Source: Rhynchopus euleeides
Taxonomy: Eukaryota > Euglenozoa > Diplonemea > Diplonemida > Diplonemidae
Direction: 5' to 3'
DNA: 64,000 nt
Assembly: GCA_963210315.1 (NCBI GenBank)
Contig: OY723241.1
Location: 1,798,001 to 1,862,000, forward strand
Shown here: positions 9,859 to 19,203 of the stretch, in pieces
How positions within the stretch are numbered: the first letter of the stretch is position 1
Layout: each line of letters opens with the position of its first letter
Translations under genes and position numbers: made by a program
Notes under the pieces: model-generated
What the model saw: only the letters and a program-made list of their open reading frames with translations
The model's database searches: none
What the model was told of the DNA's origin: nothing

Positions 9859-12276
9859 ATGCCGGTCGAGCTGTCAGACGCGCTCATCGGGCAGAAGGGT
9901 ATGTGATGGTGTGGGGCTGGGGGGATGTGTGGCGAGCATCACCTGCTTTTCTTTTCTTTGCAAAGGCGTTGGTGTCTTGGAAAGGTACCCCGGGGAAGAG
10001 TTGGACAACTCTCCCAGAAAGCCAGAACCCCCCACCCCTGAGGACCGCACCAGGTGTCGGTGATCATGCGCACGCTACACACATACCCACCCCACAGTGT
10101 CTCTGAAGACGACAGTTGGCGAGACGCACGATGGCGTTATCTTCGGGTTTGACCAGCAGCAGAACTCGCTTGCGCTATGTATGCAGCTTCTTGTCTTGTG
10201 TGCCTCACACTTCACATGTTATGTGTGTGTACAGTGGAGATCACATCAAGAGCAAGTGCTCGGTGTGTGTCGACACTAATATCAAAAGATTCACGTGTGT
10301 GTGTGGAGGCAGCTCTACCAAAGTCCGGTCGGTGTGCAACCGGCAGTCAACAGTAGAGTGAATCTTGCAGCTCTTGATGAAAGCTGGGGCCTACCCCAAC
10401 AGCAACCTATCAGAACCACGCACATTCCACCCTCCTGCGCAGTCGAGAACCTGCGCAACTCAGGCAACAGCCGCCAGAGCTTTCGGATCTTCAACCTTTC
10501 ATACGTGGCGCAGGTATGTCGCTTGCTGCAAAGCAGGTAGAGAGGCATTGGCATTGGGAGGTCCGGCTGGGACAGCGAGACTCCTTGTATCACAGGGGGG
10601 GGGGGGGGTCAGCATGCTGGCAGCAGTCTTGGGCTGGTGGTGTCTAGGAGAATAGCTTTTCCCGCCATCCGACACGGTTTGTGAGACTCTGTCACGTCAT
10701 CCCACGCACATCAGGTGACACCCGCGAGCAAAGACGGTGAGCGGGCAGAAAACTTTCCTGAACACTTCCTGCCGGGGGCAGAGCTTCCGAAGATCAACAC
10801 CGAAAAGCTGAAGGACAAGGCGGACCAGGAGCGCGAGAAGCGCAGAGATGCGATGGGGGAGAACGTCTCCATCGAGGCGCAAGATGTCTTCGACGCAATT
10901 TCGCGCACGTATGCCTCCCGTGGTTTGCATTGGGTAATGGGTTCGATAATTTCGCAGCGTCTCATTTGCAACAGTCTGCCGGTATCGAGTTTGTGCAGCG
11001 CCAGGTCCACTTCATTCCCTTGATCCCCTCGACACACCGGGTAGGTCCTTCAGCCCTGTTCTGAGCGGTGTTGGTAGGTCCAGCCAACTTGTGCAAACCC
11101 AGCTGGACATGAAATGGCGCAGACGTCCGCCCCCCCCCCCCCCCCCCCCTGTGGGTCCGGATGGCGTGTGCCAGCGGCCGCCACATGGCTGTGGGGGGTG
11201 TGGGCTACGACTATCACAGCCAACATGCTGGGGAGGATGCATCATCGTAGGTTCGAAACGAGACTGCCTTCAGAGGGGTCTACGTGGTGTTCGTGCTGGT
11301 CAGGCTGCAACACGTTGCGGCACACCAATGAATGGGCGTCCGAATGCAACATTCCGCACTGCGGGAGCTCGCAGTCGGGGATGTCGCCCACCACCGCAGC
11401 ATTTCCGGGCACCGCCGGCGGGACGTCAACCCATGGCTCATTGATAATGGCAGTCTCGTTCCGGCATTGTGTGCGTGACAGTGGAGGCAGCACTAGAGCT
11501 CGCTCGGTGCGTCCTACACTAACTAAAAAGATAAACGTGTGTGTGGGGGAGGTTGTGAGAGTGGTGGTGAAACGCACACACCTCGACCTGTGATGAGGTG
11601 ATATGTGGCACCGCAATTACGGCACGACGCGCAAACTCAAATCGGACCTGCTTTCTCATCTCTTTGAACAAAATCGGTTCAGATCGTCCACCACACCACA
11701 CCACAGGCTGGGTAGCCGTTGGGAGAAGTCCACAATCATCATTATGGACGTTGTCAGCCTGTCCGAGCCCTACGGCCCGGAGAACGTATGTTGAGGGTGG
11801 GTGGTGTGGGTCACGGAAAGCCTCATCTGAGACAGTTCCCAGGGGCAGGCAGGGTTGCGGGTGTGTGTGCAAGCAGTGGATATTGCTAGGCGTGCGCATT
11901 CCCTTCACACCCCACCCCCCCCCGCACAGCTCAGCCACACGGAAACCGCGAAGCAGAGGGAGAATGCGGCGAAATTGACCTCTGACCAGGTGAAAAAAAT
12001 CGTATGTTCCTCGGGTTGTTGGGAAAGGGAAGAAAAGAAGATCGGCAGATTCCTCCACCACATTGTAGTATTGCATCATCGTATCCCATTCTTGTTTGGG
12101 TTCAAGCGAAACCTGGGCACCCCCCGGAGTGTCCCCCCTAGAGGTGACACAACGTGAGAACTGGGGCCCCGGTGTCCTGCTGTGATGTGAACCCACACGG
12201 TTTTCCCCACACACACCCATGACACCATCGCCCCACACAGCTGGAGGACCGCCAAAGGAAAATGAAATCCTCATGA
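9859..12276 (+). CDS. LSM12: LSM12 homolog (7 exons)
   Basis: LSM12 proteins join an LSm-like domain to an anticodon-binding-like AD domain and act with RNA and with ataxin-2-type partners. Exons: 9859-9898, 10098-10178, 10443-10513, 10715-10908, 11707-11785, 11930-12001 and 12241-12276, giving 190 residues (human 195). Every intron begins GTATG and ends in AG. Residues 1-65 are the LSm part: VSLKTTVGETHDGVIFGFD and NSLALF align with human VSCRTCQEQRLQGEVVAFD and MLALK, and FNLSYVAQV aligns with INLQYVSEV. Residues 88-190 are the AD part: LPKINTEKL, VSIEAQDVFDAISRT and STIIIMDVVSLSEPYGPEN match LNVSKL, VSLEGQQLFQTIHKT and NIVVMEEVVITPPYQVEN. Frame and homology are kept through all six junctions. 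The fourth intron (10909-11706) is much longer than the rest and may contain an insertion. Confidence 0.85.
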
Positions 12277-12337
12277 ATCCCGTGATTGCGCAGCATCAGA
12301 GGTGCAGGGGGATCGCCCATCTCAGCCCCGAAGTGCA

Positions 12338-12390
12338 CCGACAACCCTGCCCATGCACCCCACCACGGGGTGCATGGGCAGGGTTGTCGG
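12338..12390. repeat. Perfect 24-bp hairpin downstream of LSM12
   Basis: A 24-bp arm at 12338-12361 and its exact reverse complement at 12367-12390 flank the 5-nt loop ACCAC. It starts 61 bases after the LSM12 stop and could be in its 3' untranslated region. It could act as an RNA structure, a small-RNA precursor or a cruciform; the sequence alone does not decide. Confidence 0.85.
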
Positions 12391-13045
12391 GTTCGGGGGG
12401 TGGGGGTGGGCATGTGGGTGACCCCCTCCGGTCCAAGGTGGGGCGTGCACATGCACCACCACCATCCCCCCACACCCCACACCCCACTCCCCATTCCCCA
12501 TTCCCCACCCACCCCAAACACATACATACATACCCCCAACCCCCCCCTCCCCACGTCCAGCAAATAAGAAACAGGTTTGACTAACAGCGGTCACCCCACC
12601 CCCACCCCGCCCACCCCCACCTGCCCTAGAGTGAAGGGGAGGCCGATTTTCCGCGCCTCGCTCTTCTCTACTTGCTACCCGATACCCCGACCCCCCCCCT
12701 CCTCCCCAGCAGGACAAGGACTGAGGTGGTTCATCGATTGACTCACGCACCGCTCCCCCTCTGTCAGCCCTTCGTATTTATGGGGGGTATTTACCCCCCC
12801 CCTTCCTTCCCCGCATTTCCCAAATTTTTTTCAAAAAGCTGTGTTTTTGTGTTCTTTGTGGGTGTGTGAGTGCTGTGCGCTGTAGTAAGCTTGTGAAAAT
12901 TCCACAGAACACCGTTCCACACGCGCTCCCTCCCCACTGATCCCCCACCCATCCCCCCCTCCTCCCCCGATTCATGTTTTTTTCTCTCTCGAAAATTGCA
13001 AAAATTATTTTTGGTGGTGTTGCGAGATGGAGTAGCATCTCGATG
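12391..13045. other. Intergenic between LSM12 and the hAT element
   Basis: C-rich DNA with several runs of C (12470-12560, 12690-12710, 12945-12965). No conserved coding sequence or RNA gene is seen. Confidence 0.5.
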
Positions 13046-13060
13046 ATACACTCACGGTTT

Positions 13061-13212
13061 GCCCCCCGGGCGGGATCCCGGGCGGGCCCGGCCGGGTTCC
13101 GGGAAATTCCGGGATTCCCGGGATTCCCGGGATTTCCCGGCCGGGAATCCCGGGATCCCGGCCGGGAAATCCCGGGGTATCCCGGGGTCATCCCGGGACC
13201 CCCCCGGGGTCA
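13061..13212. repeat. Left subterminal CCCGGG palindrome cluster
   Basis: About 150 bp consist almost entirely of overlapping palindromic units such as GGGATCCCGG, CCGGCCGG and GGGATTCCCGG. A matching cluster is at 15722-15858 inside the other end of the same transposon. Confidence 0.85.
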
Positions 13213-13457
13213 GGTGTAGGTGGGTGGTAAGATGACTTGAGAGTTTTGCACATTGCACATTGCACGCTGCCGTTGCCCCCTTCCCCTTTGCGATCCACCC
13301 GATGTCATTAGTTTTTGCTGGACCCGACTATTTCACCTCACATATACCGCACGTGACTTGGACCCCACAACCCCGCCCCGCCCCCCCCCCCCCCCCCCCC
13401 CCACGTAACTGCGCCGCATACACACACCCGGCAGAGAAACCTTCCACAACAGCAAAC

Positions 13458-13659
13458 ATGCACCGTACTCTTTTGTTACTCCTCATTTTTTTTTCCTTCC
13501 TGCTCGTTGGTGATGCAGCACCAGGGCAGAAAGGAGGGAAGAGGGCGAGGGATGATGCGGATGACGGCGACAGCGATGGCGACGGCGGCAAGAGCCGCAA
13601 GCAACCTCGCCGAGGCAAGGCGGAGGTAGCGGCCCCGGAACCGGACCCCACCACTGACA

Positions 13660-13706
<47 letters not shown>

Positions 13707-15308
13707 ATCGACGACGCCATTGAGGCGGTGCTGAAGGAGGTGAAGCGGAAGAGGCAGCCGCTGATCGATTTGGCCGTCGCTGAAGGGGTCCTCACAGAGA
13801 ATGAGAAAGCCCCCCTCATGCCGAAGATCGCCCGCCTGATTGCTCTCGGACGGAAGAAGAAGGAGCTCGCCGCCAGCGCAGTGGCCTTGCGCACGCCGAC
13901 GGGGAAGTTGCGCCGCCCGGCAAAGGCCGCCCTCGCCGAGAGCCTCAGCAGCCAAGCTGACCTGACCCCCCCGAAGCTGCAGCCTGCCCAGTCTTTGTCG
14001 ACCCGCTTCTCCGAGTTCAAGTGGCTTTCAGTCAAGACGAAAGCGGAGGCCACGACCGACGGGTACAGGTTCGCGAAGGCCACGGCGAGATGCTGCGACG
14101 AGCAGGAGGTGCCCGTGTGTGCTCCGTGCAAGTGGGCGTTTGCACCCGGCGTCGACAGGCACGACCTCACGAGCCACGTGGGTACGAAGGGCCACGGTCG
14201 CAATGCAACGACCCCAGTCGACGCCTCAACGCCAAACCGTGACGCATCCACACCAGCAGCCGACCGATCCACACCAGCAGCCGACCGATCCACACCTTCG
14301 AGCAACCGACCCGCACCAGCAAACTCCAACGTCCGGGAAACGCTGCTGGAGGTGTGCACGATGGCAGGGCTCTCGTTTCGTGGCGCGACGCAGGTCTTCC
14401 GTGCCGTCTCTGGGCTCACCATCCCAGAAGACGTCAACATGCAGAAGGTCTGGCAGAGGAGCGGGGCGACCGTCTACGACAACCACCTCGACACGATTGC
14501 CGATATGCTCGCAGGACAAGATCTGAGCATCGTCCACGACTGTGGTTCGACGATCCAGGGTCAGAATGTCGTGTTGTTCATTGCACAGACCGCTACAACG
14601 TCCGTTGCGCTGCCGCTACAGTATTCGGATGTCCCGTTTACAGGTCTTACGGTGCGCACCGCGCTGGAGGAATCTCTCGCTGCTGTCGGTGTGGGGATTG
14701 AACAGGTGAGGGTCGTGCGCAGCGATCGTGGTGGGTCGAACGTGAAGATGTCGCGCGACCTAGCAGGAGAGGCTCACATCCCGTACGTATCCTGCCTGGC
14801 TCACCTGCTGAACAACACCCTTTCCGATGTTCGTCGGATGATGAAGGCCGCCGAGGACCCCCTGCTCGACTTCTTCCACCTCACGAACTACGTGTTTGGT
14901 GACGCGAAAAAGCAGAACAAGTGGCGGGACCACCAAAGAAGTGTGCAGAGCGACCCCCAGACACACACGGCGGGTGTCCTATTGGCGAAGCTGCGGAAGC
15001 AGTCGGCATCGACGACAACGCGGGAACAGGACAAACTTCTGGACAAGATGAAGGGCCTCTGCAAGGCCGCGGTGACCGAGGCGCACAAGGATGCGATTGC
15101 CAACGCAAAGACGTTTGGGGAGCTTTGCAGCTTGATGTCTGCAGCACACGCCGACATGAAGAGCACTCTGCAGGAGGCGGTGGCCATCAAACGTGCACCC
15201 CGGATCTACGACACACGCTTCGTCAGCATGCTCGACTGCGCGGAGCACTTTGAAGATGTTGATCAGTGGAACCACACAACCTGTTCAACCTGCCCCCGGG
15301 GTGGCTGA
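13458..15308 (+). CDS. hAT-family transposase, C-terminally short
   Basis: From the ATG at 13458 the frame gives 616 residues. After an acidic/basic leader it has an Asp run of about 15 residues encoded by GAC repeats (near 13660-13706). A BED-like zinc finger follows: CAPCKW, then HDLTSHVGTKGH around residues 226-246. A linker with repeated AADRSTP and an RNase-H-like hAT core come next: IVHDCGSTIQGQNVVLFIAQ, VVRSDRGGSN, then the CLAHLLNNTL C-x2-H motif and DTRFVSMLDCAEHFE, which fits the hAT TRW-type block. The frame stops soon after, so the conserved glutamate and C-terminal dimerisation region are missing from it. The first 20 residues look like a signal peptide, but the DNA there is a pyrimidine tract ending in GATGCAG, so this could be the end of an intron and the true start may differ. 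Confidence 0.7.
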
Positions 15309-15721
15309 GTCCACCCCTGCCGTAGCGTAAGATAAGCCTACGTCGACCCTCGTCGTCCTCTTCGTCGTCCTAGGACTGTGGAGTTCAGCAACCAGGAGGA
15401 TGCGGAACTGCTGTGAGCTGCACACTCTCTTGACACACCTGCACGTATCTGCGTTACACTCGTGGTAACCCCGAACCCTGTATTTATACAGGAGACTTCC
15501 ATCTGGGACAGTTTCTGTTCCAGATGAGCTTTGACAGTGGTAGCCATCTTTGCTATGGAGCCATCGTCATTGCTATCGTCGTCACTCGGACCCATGAGCA
15601 GTGGATACAATTGGTGTGGAAGGAGAGGGTGCGGTTCTGGATCAGCAGGTCTGAATCTGAAACTGGGGACTGAAAGCCATAGGTCTGAGATGACCTCGGT
15701 CCAAGCGACCTGAGACTGAGA
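15309..15721. other. 3' part of hAT element without a clear reading frame
   Basis: This lies between the transposase stop and the right subterminal cluster. Other transposases of the family would have their dimerisation region about here, but I find no continuing frame with that signature. A 90-codon minus-strand frame (15338-15610) has no known domain. Confidence 0.45.
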
Positions 15722-15858
15722 ACCCCCGGGATTCCCGGCCGGACCCCGGCCGGACCCGGCCGGGATTTCCCCGGGATCCCGGCCGGGATTTCAAAATCCC
15801 GGTCCCGGGCCCGGAATTTCCGGGCCCGGCCGGGGTTTCCCGGGATCCTGCCGGGGGG
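15722..15858. repeat. Right subterminal CCCGGG palindrome cluster
   Basis: Overlapping units such as CCCGGCCGG, GGGATCCCGG and CCCGGGCCCGG fill this stretch. It is the counterpart of 13061-13212. Confidence 0.85.
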
Positions 15859-17770
15859 CAAACCGTGATACACTGTGTTCCCCCTGCTCCCCCCACCCCC
15901 ACCCAGCGGGCACGCTACGGCTGGTGTGAGCATTTCCAATTGAAAAATATGCTCACGTCACACACATACGCACGTACACAACTGGGATCTTGGCAGGGAC
16001 CTGCTCATCGCTCAAAGTGTGGTTAAAGAACCACACATGCGTTGCTCGCCAAGCTATGCAGCGATGTAACCCAACGCAAGGCGTGCTGGATTCTTTTTTG
16101 GTTTCTGCCACCGTACACAACACACACGCATGATGGTCACTGCGGTGTTTGCACCGGATGTGGGCTGTGTTTTCTTTTTCCCCACCGGAGGGGTATATAT
16201 ATCTCCGCTTCCGGCTGCCGAACGGTGGTGCGTTTTTGGCGCATTTTCATCTTTTCTGTTGCCGGAAGACCCCCCCCCCCTCTCCCCTCACTTTGACTCT
16301 ATCAGGGGCGCTCCCTGGTCTGGTGTAGATTTGTATATTTCCCCCCGCGAGCAAACACCACATGCATCGGGTGGTGTGTGTACGGCGGGTCGGATGGGGC
16401 CTGTGTGGATCACGTCGCCCACTTGGTGTGTTGTGTGTGCTGCAGAGATCGCATCAAGGAAAGGGCTGATTCAGTGCGTTCACCGCTGCAGCGTGTTGTC
16501 AAGATTGGCGTGCCTGGGAGGGGGTGAGGGGGTGCAGTGTCGGGCTTCGGCGGCCGCGTTCACCAGTCGCGCAGCATAGGATCTTGCTGCGGGGGAGGAG
16601 TCCGTTTCAGCACACTTCAATGTGGGGCGGTGGGAAGTGGGGGGTGTGGGGGAAGTGCTGCATGGTAGGGCTTGAAGAATGCAACCGGTGCTACCTTTAT
16701 TTTTTTTACCACAGCAGGGAACCTGTCGGTGTCAAAAAGATAGGAGGCAGTGCTTGGGCAACAAATTCAACCTCCTCATCAGGCTGCGGGGTTGCCTTTG
16801 TTTTGCCCGGATTTGGCGCACAGACAACAGCCTTATCTTTTTTTCGGAAGAAGTCCGAATCAAAAACCGCCGTCTTGGAGCATGCCCACACTCTGCGCTG
16901 CGCTGCCTGACCTGGGAGCAATGCCTGTGATGACCCCTGCGGCAAGAATGGCCCTGCGGAAGAATAACCAAGTCACACACCCAGTGCCGGGCGCTGATGT
17001 GCTCGTGTGATGAAGCCACGAGGGCAGGTCAGCATGCAGGGAACCCCCACCCCCCAACAGTAGCTTTGCGATGATATTCTTTTGGGCAGTTTTTTTTGGC
17101 GCAAGCCACAGGGGGGCAGCGTTCTAGCCTGGGGCTTGGGGGTTTGGGGGGGGGGGTACGCTACGTAAACCTGGTTTCAAAAAAAAATACCCCCACACAC
17201 ACTCACGCACAGTCCCACCCGCGAGGCTGGCACCGCCTGGCTCCTGTCTGCGCACCTGGATCAGAACGTTACCCGCGTGGGTGACACGTTGGGTTGGAAT
17301 TAGGTCGTGGCGCAAGTCCAAGAAGCAGGTGACAGGGTGTATGTGTGATGTGTGTGTGCCTCTGTGTGCCTGCTTCGGTCTGTGGAGGCTGCAACGAGGA
17401 GATGCCCGGTGCAGTGCTCTACACTAATACAAATATATCCACGTGCCTGTGTGTGAAGAAGGAATCGCAACGACGGGGGGGGAAAAAACGATTTAAAAAA
17501 ACCAAAAAAATGTGAAACGATTCAACGCGTTGTGGATGGGTCTGTGTGTGTGGGGGGGGGGGGGGGGCGAGACAATCTGCGGAAGAAAACGGTAACAACA
17601 AGAGGCACCCAGCCAACGCGGAGGAATCTGGCAGGAATGAGCGGTGCCTGTGTGTGTGTGGTGTACTGAAGACGACGAAGTGGAGGAGAAGGACGGAGTG
17701 CCATGGGCAGGCCCGTTTACGACCCACCCCCACCCACACCCCCACACCATCTCCCCCCATGCCACCCCCC

Positions 17771-17905
17771 TTAAGCTCCAGCCAACGCAAGCGCAGACCA
17801 AAGCAAGCGCGAGATGGACCGCTTTCTCGTTGCAGGTTCGCCCTTTCAACACGACATCCTCCCCTGGCGGGCCTCAGCAGGCACTACCAGGATCAAGGGA
17901 ACCTC
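17771..17905 (+). repeat. 140-bp dispersed repeat, copy 1
   Basis: It shares long blocks with 33071-33210, such as AGCTCCAGCCAACGCAAGCG, CCGCTTTCTCGTTGCAG and ACCAGGATCAAGGGAACCT. A GGTTCG box-B-like stretch is present near 17836, but no convincing A box, so SINE identity is only a possibility. Confidence 0.7.
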
Positions 17906-17910
17906 TCAGA

Positions 17911-17982
17911 GTCTCTCCCTCCCCCCCTCTCTCTCTCTCGTATGCTTAAAGTGTGAATATCCCCGGAACGAAAATACTCGCA

Positions 17983-18016
<34 letters not shown>

Positions 18017-18020
18017 GTCT
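17911..18020 (+). repeat. CT-flanked short hairpin repeat, copy 2
   Basis: The core AGTGTGAATATCCCCGGAAC followed by GAAAATACTCGCACC sits between two CT microsatellites. It is related to 7272-7368 and 47051-47125. It lies about 110 bases upstream of the start codon at 18132. Confidence 0.7.
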
Positions 18021-18131
18021 CTTTCCGGGCTTTGTGTTCTGCACCTGACCTCACACAACATACACATAACAAACCCACCCCGTCACCCACCCCCTCTCCC
18101 ATCCTAGACGCCACACCGCTGCAACATAGCT

Positions 18132-18830
18132 ATGGGGGAGTGGGTTCCCGTTGCTGCGGCGGTGCTGCTTCAGTGCATCTCGCTCGTGGCAGGCTCGCAA
18201 CCCACACGCGACGGATACTGCGGCAGTGGCTGGTCCTGCTGCGGGTCCAGCTGCAGGTGGTGCTGCCGTGACGAGGAGGACTGTGCCGACTCCCCCTACG
18301 ACGGCGACGATGGGTGCAACCCACACCATGCCATCGCGCGCATCATCAGGGTCGTCATCCCGATCGCCGTTGCTGGGCTGATGGTCGCCGGCGGGATTGT
18401 GCTTGGGAGGTTCCTCTACCTCAGGTATAGGCGCAACGAGAACCCCCCTGGGCCAGGCCTTGAGTCGCGCCGCACAGAGGTGCAGCCCTCCGCCGTTCCT
18501 GCTCAGATGGACTACCGTGCGATGTACCCGCCTGTGCTGACACCAGAGGGGCTTACGCTGTACCCCCAGTTCATGCCTGACGGCAGGCCGGTGTACCCCG
18601 TGTGCGACAGGACAGGCCAAGCCATGGTGCCGATGGGGGTCATCGTGGGTCAGGATGGGCAGCCGCTGTGGCCGCCACCCGCAATGCCCCCGCCGCAGAT
18701 TGTGCAGCCGGTCGTGGTGTCGCACACTGTGGTGCAGGGGGTGGAGTGTGGGCAGCAGGCCCCGCCTGCCCAAGGGCAGCCGATTATAATGGGTGCGACG
18801 GCGCCGTCGGCACCACCGCCGCTTTCGTGA
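18132..18830 (+). CDS. Cysteine-rich single-pass membrane protein
   Basis: The 232-residue product has a signal peptide (about 1-21, VAAAVLLQCISLVAGS) and a short lumenal or extracellular segment at 23-62 with eight cysteines (CGSGWSCCGSSCRWCC, then two more). One transmembrane helix follows (about 70-92, VVIPIAVAGLMVAGGIVLG) with a basic stop-transfer RYRRNE. The cytosolic tail of about 135 residues is rich in Pro, Gln and Tyr, with YPP, LYPQ and VYPV motifs. This layout recalls the Shisa/VOPP1/WBP1 type of small cysteine-rich membrane adaptors whose proline-tyrosine tails bind WW-domain proteins. That is a resemblance in architecture only; I see no clear sequence homology. It is a single exon, and the start is the first ATG in frame. 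Confidence 0.6.
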   Translation: MGEWVPVAAAVLLQCISLVAGSQPTRDGYCGSGWSCCGSSCRWCCRDEEDCADSPYDGDDGCNPHHAIARIIRVVIPIAVAGLMVAGGIVLGRFLYLRYRRNENPPGPGLESRRTEVQPSAVPAQMDYRAMYPPVLTPEGLTLYPQFMPDGRPVYPVCDRTGQAMVPMGVIVGQDGQPLWPPPAMPPPQIVQPVVVSHTVVQGVECGQQAPPAQGQPIIMGATAPSAPPPLS

Positions 18831-19020
18831 GATAAGGAGGGGTGTGGTGGTGTGATGTGGGGGACCTGCAATGTCAAAATGCGCAAAGCTACCATCGCAA
18901 GGTTTCAGCAAGAAAATCAGCAGAGATCCACGTGTGTGTGGAGATGCGTGCGCTTACATACGGGCTTGCTGGCTTGCCCCTACCAGGTGCCACCGACGCT
19001 TTCCAAAAAGAGAGAGAGGG
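18831..19020. other. Spacer between membrane-protein gene and MITE
   Basis: This is the 3' flank of the membrane-protein gene. It contains an ACGTGTGTGTGGA stretch shared with the dispersed repeat found in the LSM12 introns. Confidence 0.4.
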
Positions 19021-19127
19021 GGGGTCTTCGCTGGTCGTTATACTTCGTCAATCTTCGTCAGTTTTCAGCTAATTCAACTGGAAATGCACTAAAATGCACT
19101 GACGACCACCCCGTAGCGAAGACCCCC
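19021..19127 (+). mobile_element. 107-bp MITE with 8-bp target duplication, copy 1
   Basis: The ends GGGGTCTTCGCT and AGCGAAGACCCCC are inverted repeats. AGAGAGGG occurs directly before (19013-19020) and directly after (19128-19135), an 8-bp duplication. Copy 2, in the opposite orientation, is at 42111-42216 and shares internal TTCGTCAGTTTTCAGC and GCACTGACGA. No coding capacity. An 8-bp duplication fits hAT-type or Merlin-type mobilisation, but the termini differ from those of the hAT element at 13053. Confidence 0.75.
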
Positions 19128-19203
19128 AGAGAGGGTGTGTGTGTGGTGACCACGTTTTGTGTGGGGAGATCCTGCGCGGATCATTGCCCACCCCCGCCCA
19201 CTT

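Larger units (their letters stand above)
13053..15867 (+). mobile_element. hAT-like DNA transposon with intact ends
   Basis: The left end CACGGTTTGCCCCCCGG (from 13053) is mirrored at the right end (to 15867), and the two terminal regions stay similar for about 30-40 bp. ATACACT directly precedes the left end (13046-13052) and follows the right end (15868-15874). If the boundary is shifted by one base the duplication reads GATACACT, the 8 bp expected of hAT elements. The interior encodes one hAT-type transposase frame. Both subterminal zones are dense arrays of CCCGGG/CCGGCC palindromes, likely transposase-binding or foldback sequence. The clean duplication suggests a fairly recent insertion. 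Confidence 0.8.
15875..18131. other. Intergenic, repeats but no gene recognised
   Basis: Mixed sequence with G runs (16520, 17145, 17553-17567) and dispersed repeats listed separately (17370-17460, 17771-17905, 17911-18020). No frame shows a recognisable domain. The final part is the promoter and leader of the membrane-protein gene at 18132. Confidence 0.45.

Noticed and set aside
9966-10056. An extra LSM12 exon
   Set aside because: It would keep an open frame after exon 1, but it interrupts the LSm alignment and forces the next exon into a frame with a stop. Direct joining of 9898 to 10098 gives the family sequence.
11240-11262. GGTTCGAAAC resembling a tRNA B box
   Set aside because: No matching A box or cloverleaf could be drawn around it, and it lies inside an LSM12 intron.
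13328-14440. 370-codon minus-strand frame over the hAT transposase
   Set aside because: Antisense shadow of the GC-rich transposase frame, with a serine run opposite the aspartate repeat.
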